From Dechloromonas denitrificans (lineage in GTDB: Bacteria; Pseudomonadota; Gammaproteobacteria; Burkholderiales; Rhodocyclaceae): a stretch of DNA of 39,984 bases. A program made the position numbers and the translations under genes. Shown piece by piece: positions 39,859-39,984 of this stretch. The DNA lies in the NCBI RefSeq assembly GCF_001551835.1, contig NZ_LODL01000019.1, forward strand, positions 631,073 through 671,056, in the 5' to 3' direction. The notes under the pieces are model-generated. The model was given only the letters and a program-made list of their open reading frames with translations. It was not told where the DNA came from and made no database searches. How positions within the stretch are numbered: position 1 is the stretch's first letter; each line of letters begins with the position of its first letter.

Positions 39859-39984
39859 TTAGCGGCCATCAACCACTGTAAGGGCCGTCATATTGACGAT
39901 CCGGCGCACGGTGGCGGTCGGGGTCAGGATGTTGACCGGCTTCGCCGCCCCGAGCAGGATCGGCCCGATGGTCAGGTTGTCGCC
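39859..39984 (-). CDS. maeB: NADP-dependent malic enzyme (phosphotransacetylase-fused type), C-terminal end, truncated by the window
   Basis: The last 41 residues of a gene that runs past the right edge: GDNLTIGPILLGAAKPVNIL, then TPTATVRRIVNMTALTVVDGR and TAA at 39859-39861. This end is characteristic of the phosphate acetyltransferase-like domain at the C-terminus of MaeB-type malic enzymes, which convert malate to pyruvate and CO2. A stand-alone phosphotransacetylase is the alternative, but the NMTALTVVD ending is typical of the malic enzyme. Confidence 0.85.
   Translation of the reverse strand, partial: GDNLTIGPILLGAAKPVNILTPTATVRRIVNMTALTVVDGR

Overview
The window is GC-rich, densely coded DNA with the gene content of a facultatively anaerobic betaproteobacterium. 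Rhodocyclales (Dechloromonas/Azonexus-like) fits best, but this is inferred from gene content and protein style, not from a marker gene. No rRNA, tRNA, CRISPR array, transposase or integrase is visible.

Layout. (1) 1-8.7 kb is an iron block on the + strand: the 3' end of exbB, exbD, a terminator, then an FtrABCD-type iron uptake operon (P19-like periplasmic protein, an extra outer-membrane porin, cupredoxin, FTR1 permease, polyferredoxin), feoB-feoA, and two bacterioferritin subunits with complementary active sites. (2) 8.8-13.8 kb holds a YeeE/YedE (thiosulfate-transporter-like) gene, an unknown multi-pass membrane protein on the - strand, an MltF-like lytic transglycosylase and a solute-binding protein. 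(3) 13.9-23.3 kb is a sulfur-oxidation locus. On the - strand an ArsR-type regulator precedes soxC-D-Y-Z-A-X-B and a rhodanese. Divergently, a small cytochrome c and a flavocytochrome c sulfide dehydrogenase flavoprotein are read on the + strand. (4) 23.3-28.8 kb holds a DnrO-like protein, cytochrome c4, a cassette of exported metallo-beta-lactamase-fold protein, monoheme cytochrome c and thioredoxin-like protein, and on the - strand a DUF4337 protein followed by an exported Ppx/GppA-like protein. (5) 28.8-32.6 kb is a second iron block: a promoter with a Fur-box-like repeat, bfd, a TonB-dependent siderophore receptor and a PepSY-TM protein. (6) 32.6-37.9 kb is less GC-rich with different codon use: a thioesterase-panB-MFS operon facing a LysR regulator, an alpha/beta hydrolase and a GFA-like protein, probably acquired. 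(7) The right end has a chemotaxis receptor and the C-terminus of a malic enzyme.

The parts fit together as follows. ExbBD would energise TonB receptors such as the one at 29-31 kb. Ftr and Feo would bring in iron, which the bacterioferritin pair stores and Bfd helps release. The Sox system, sulfide dehydrogenase, rhodanese and cytochromes would oxidise reduced sulfur and feed electrons to the respiratory chain.

The least expected signal is a 30-bp DNA motif, GCGGTCGAC, then 11 A-rich bases, then GGCAAAAACC. It recurs at about nine places on both strands, in different reading frames and in non-coding DNA. In three unrelated genes it encodes almost the same signal-peptide core. A separate family of double-palindrome repeats (GTCATTCCCGC...) occurs in three full copies and one half copy.
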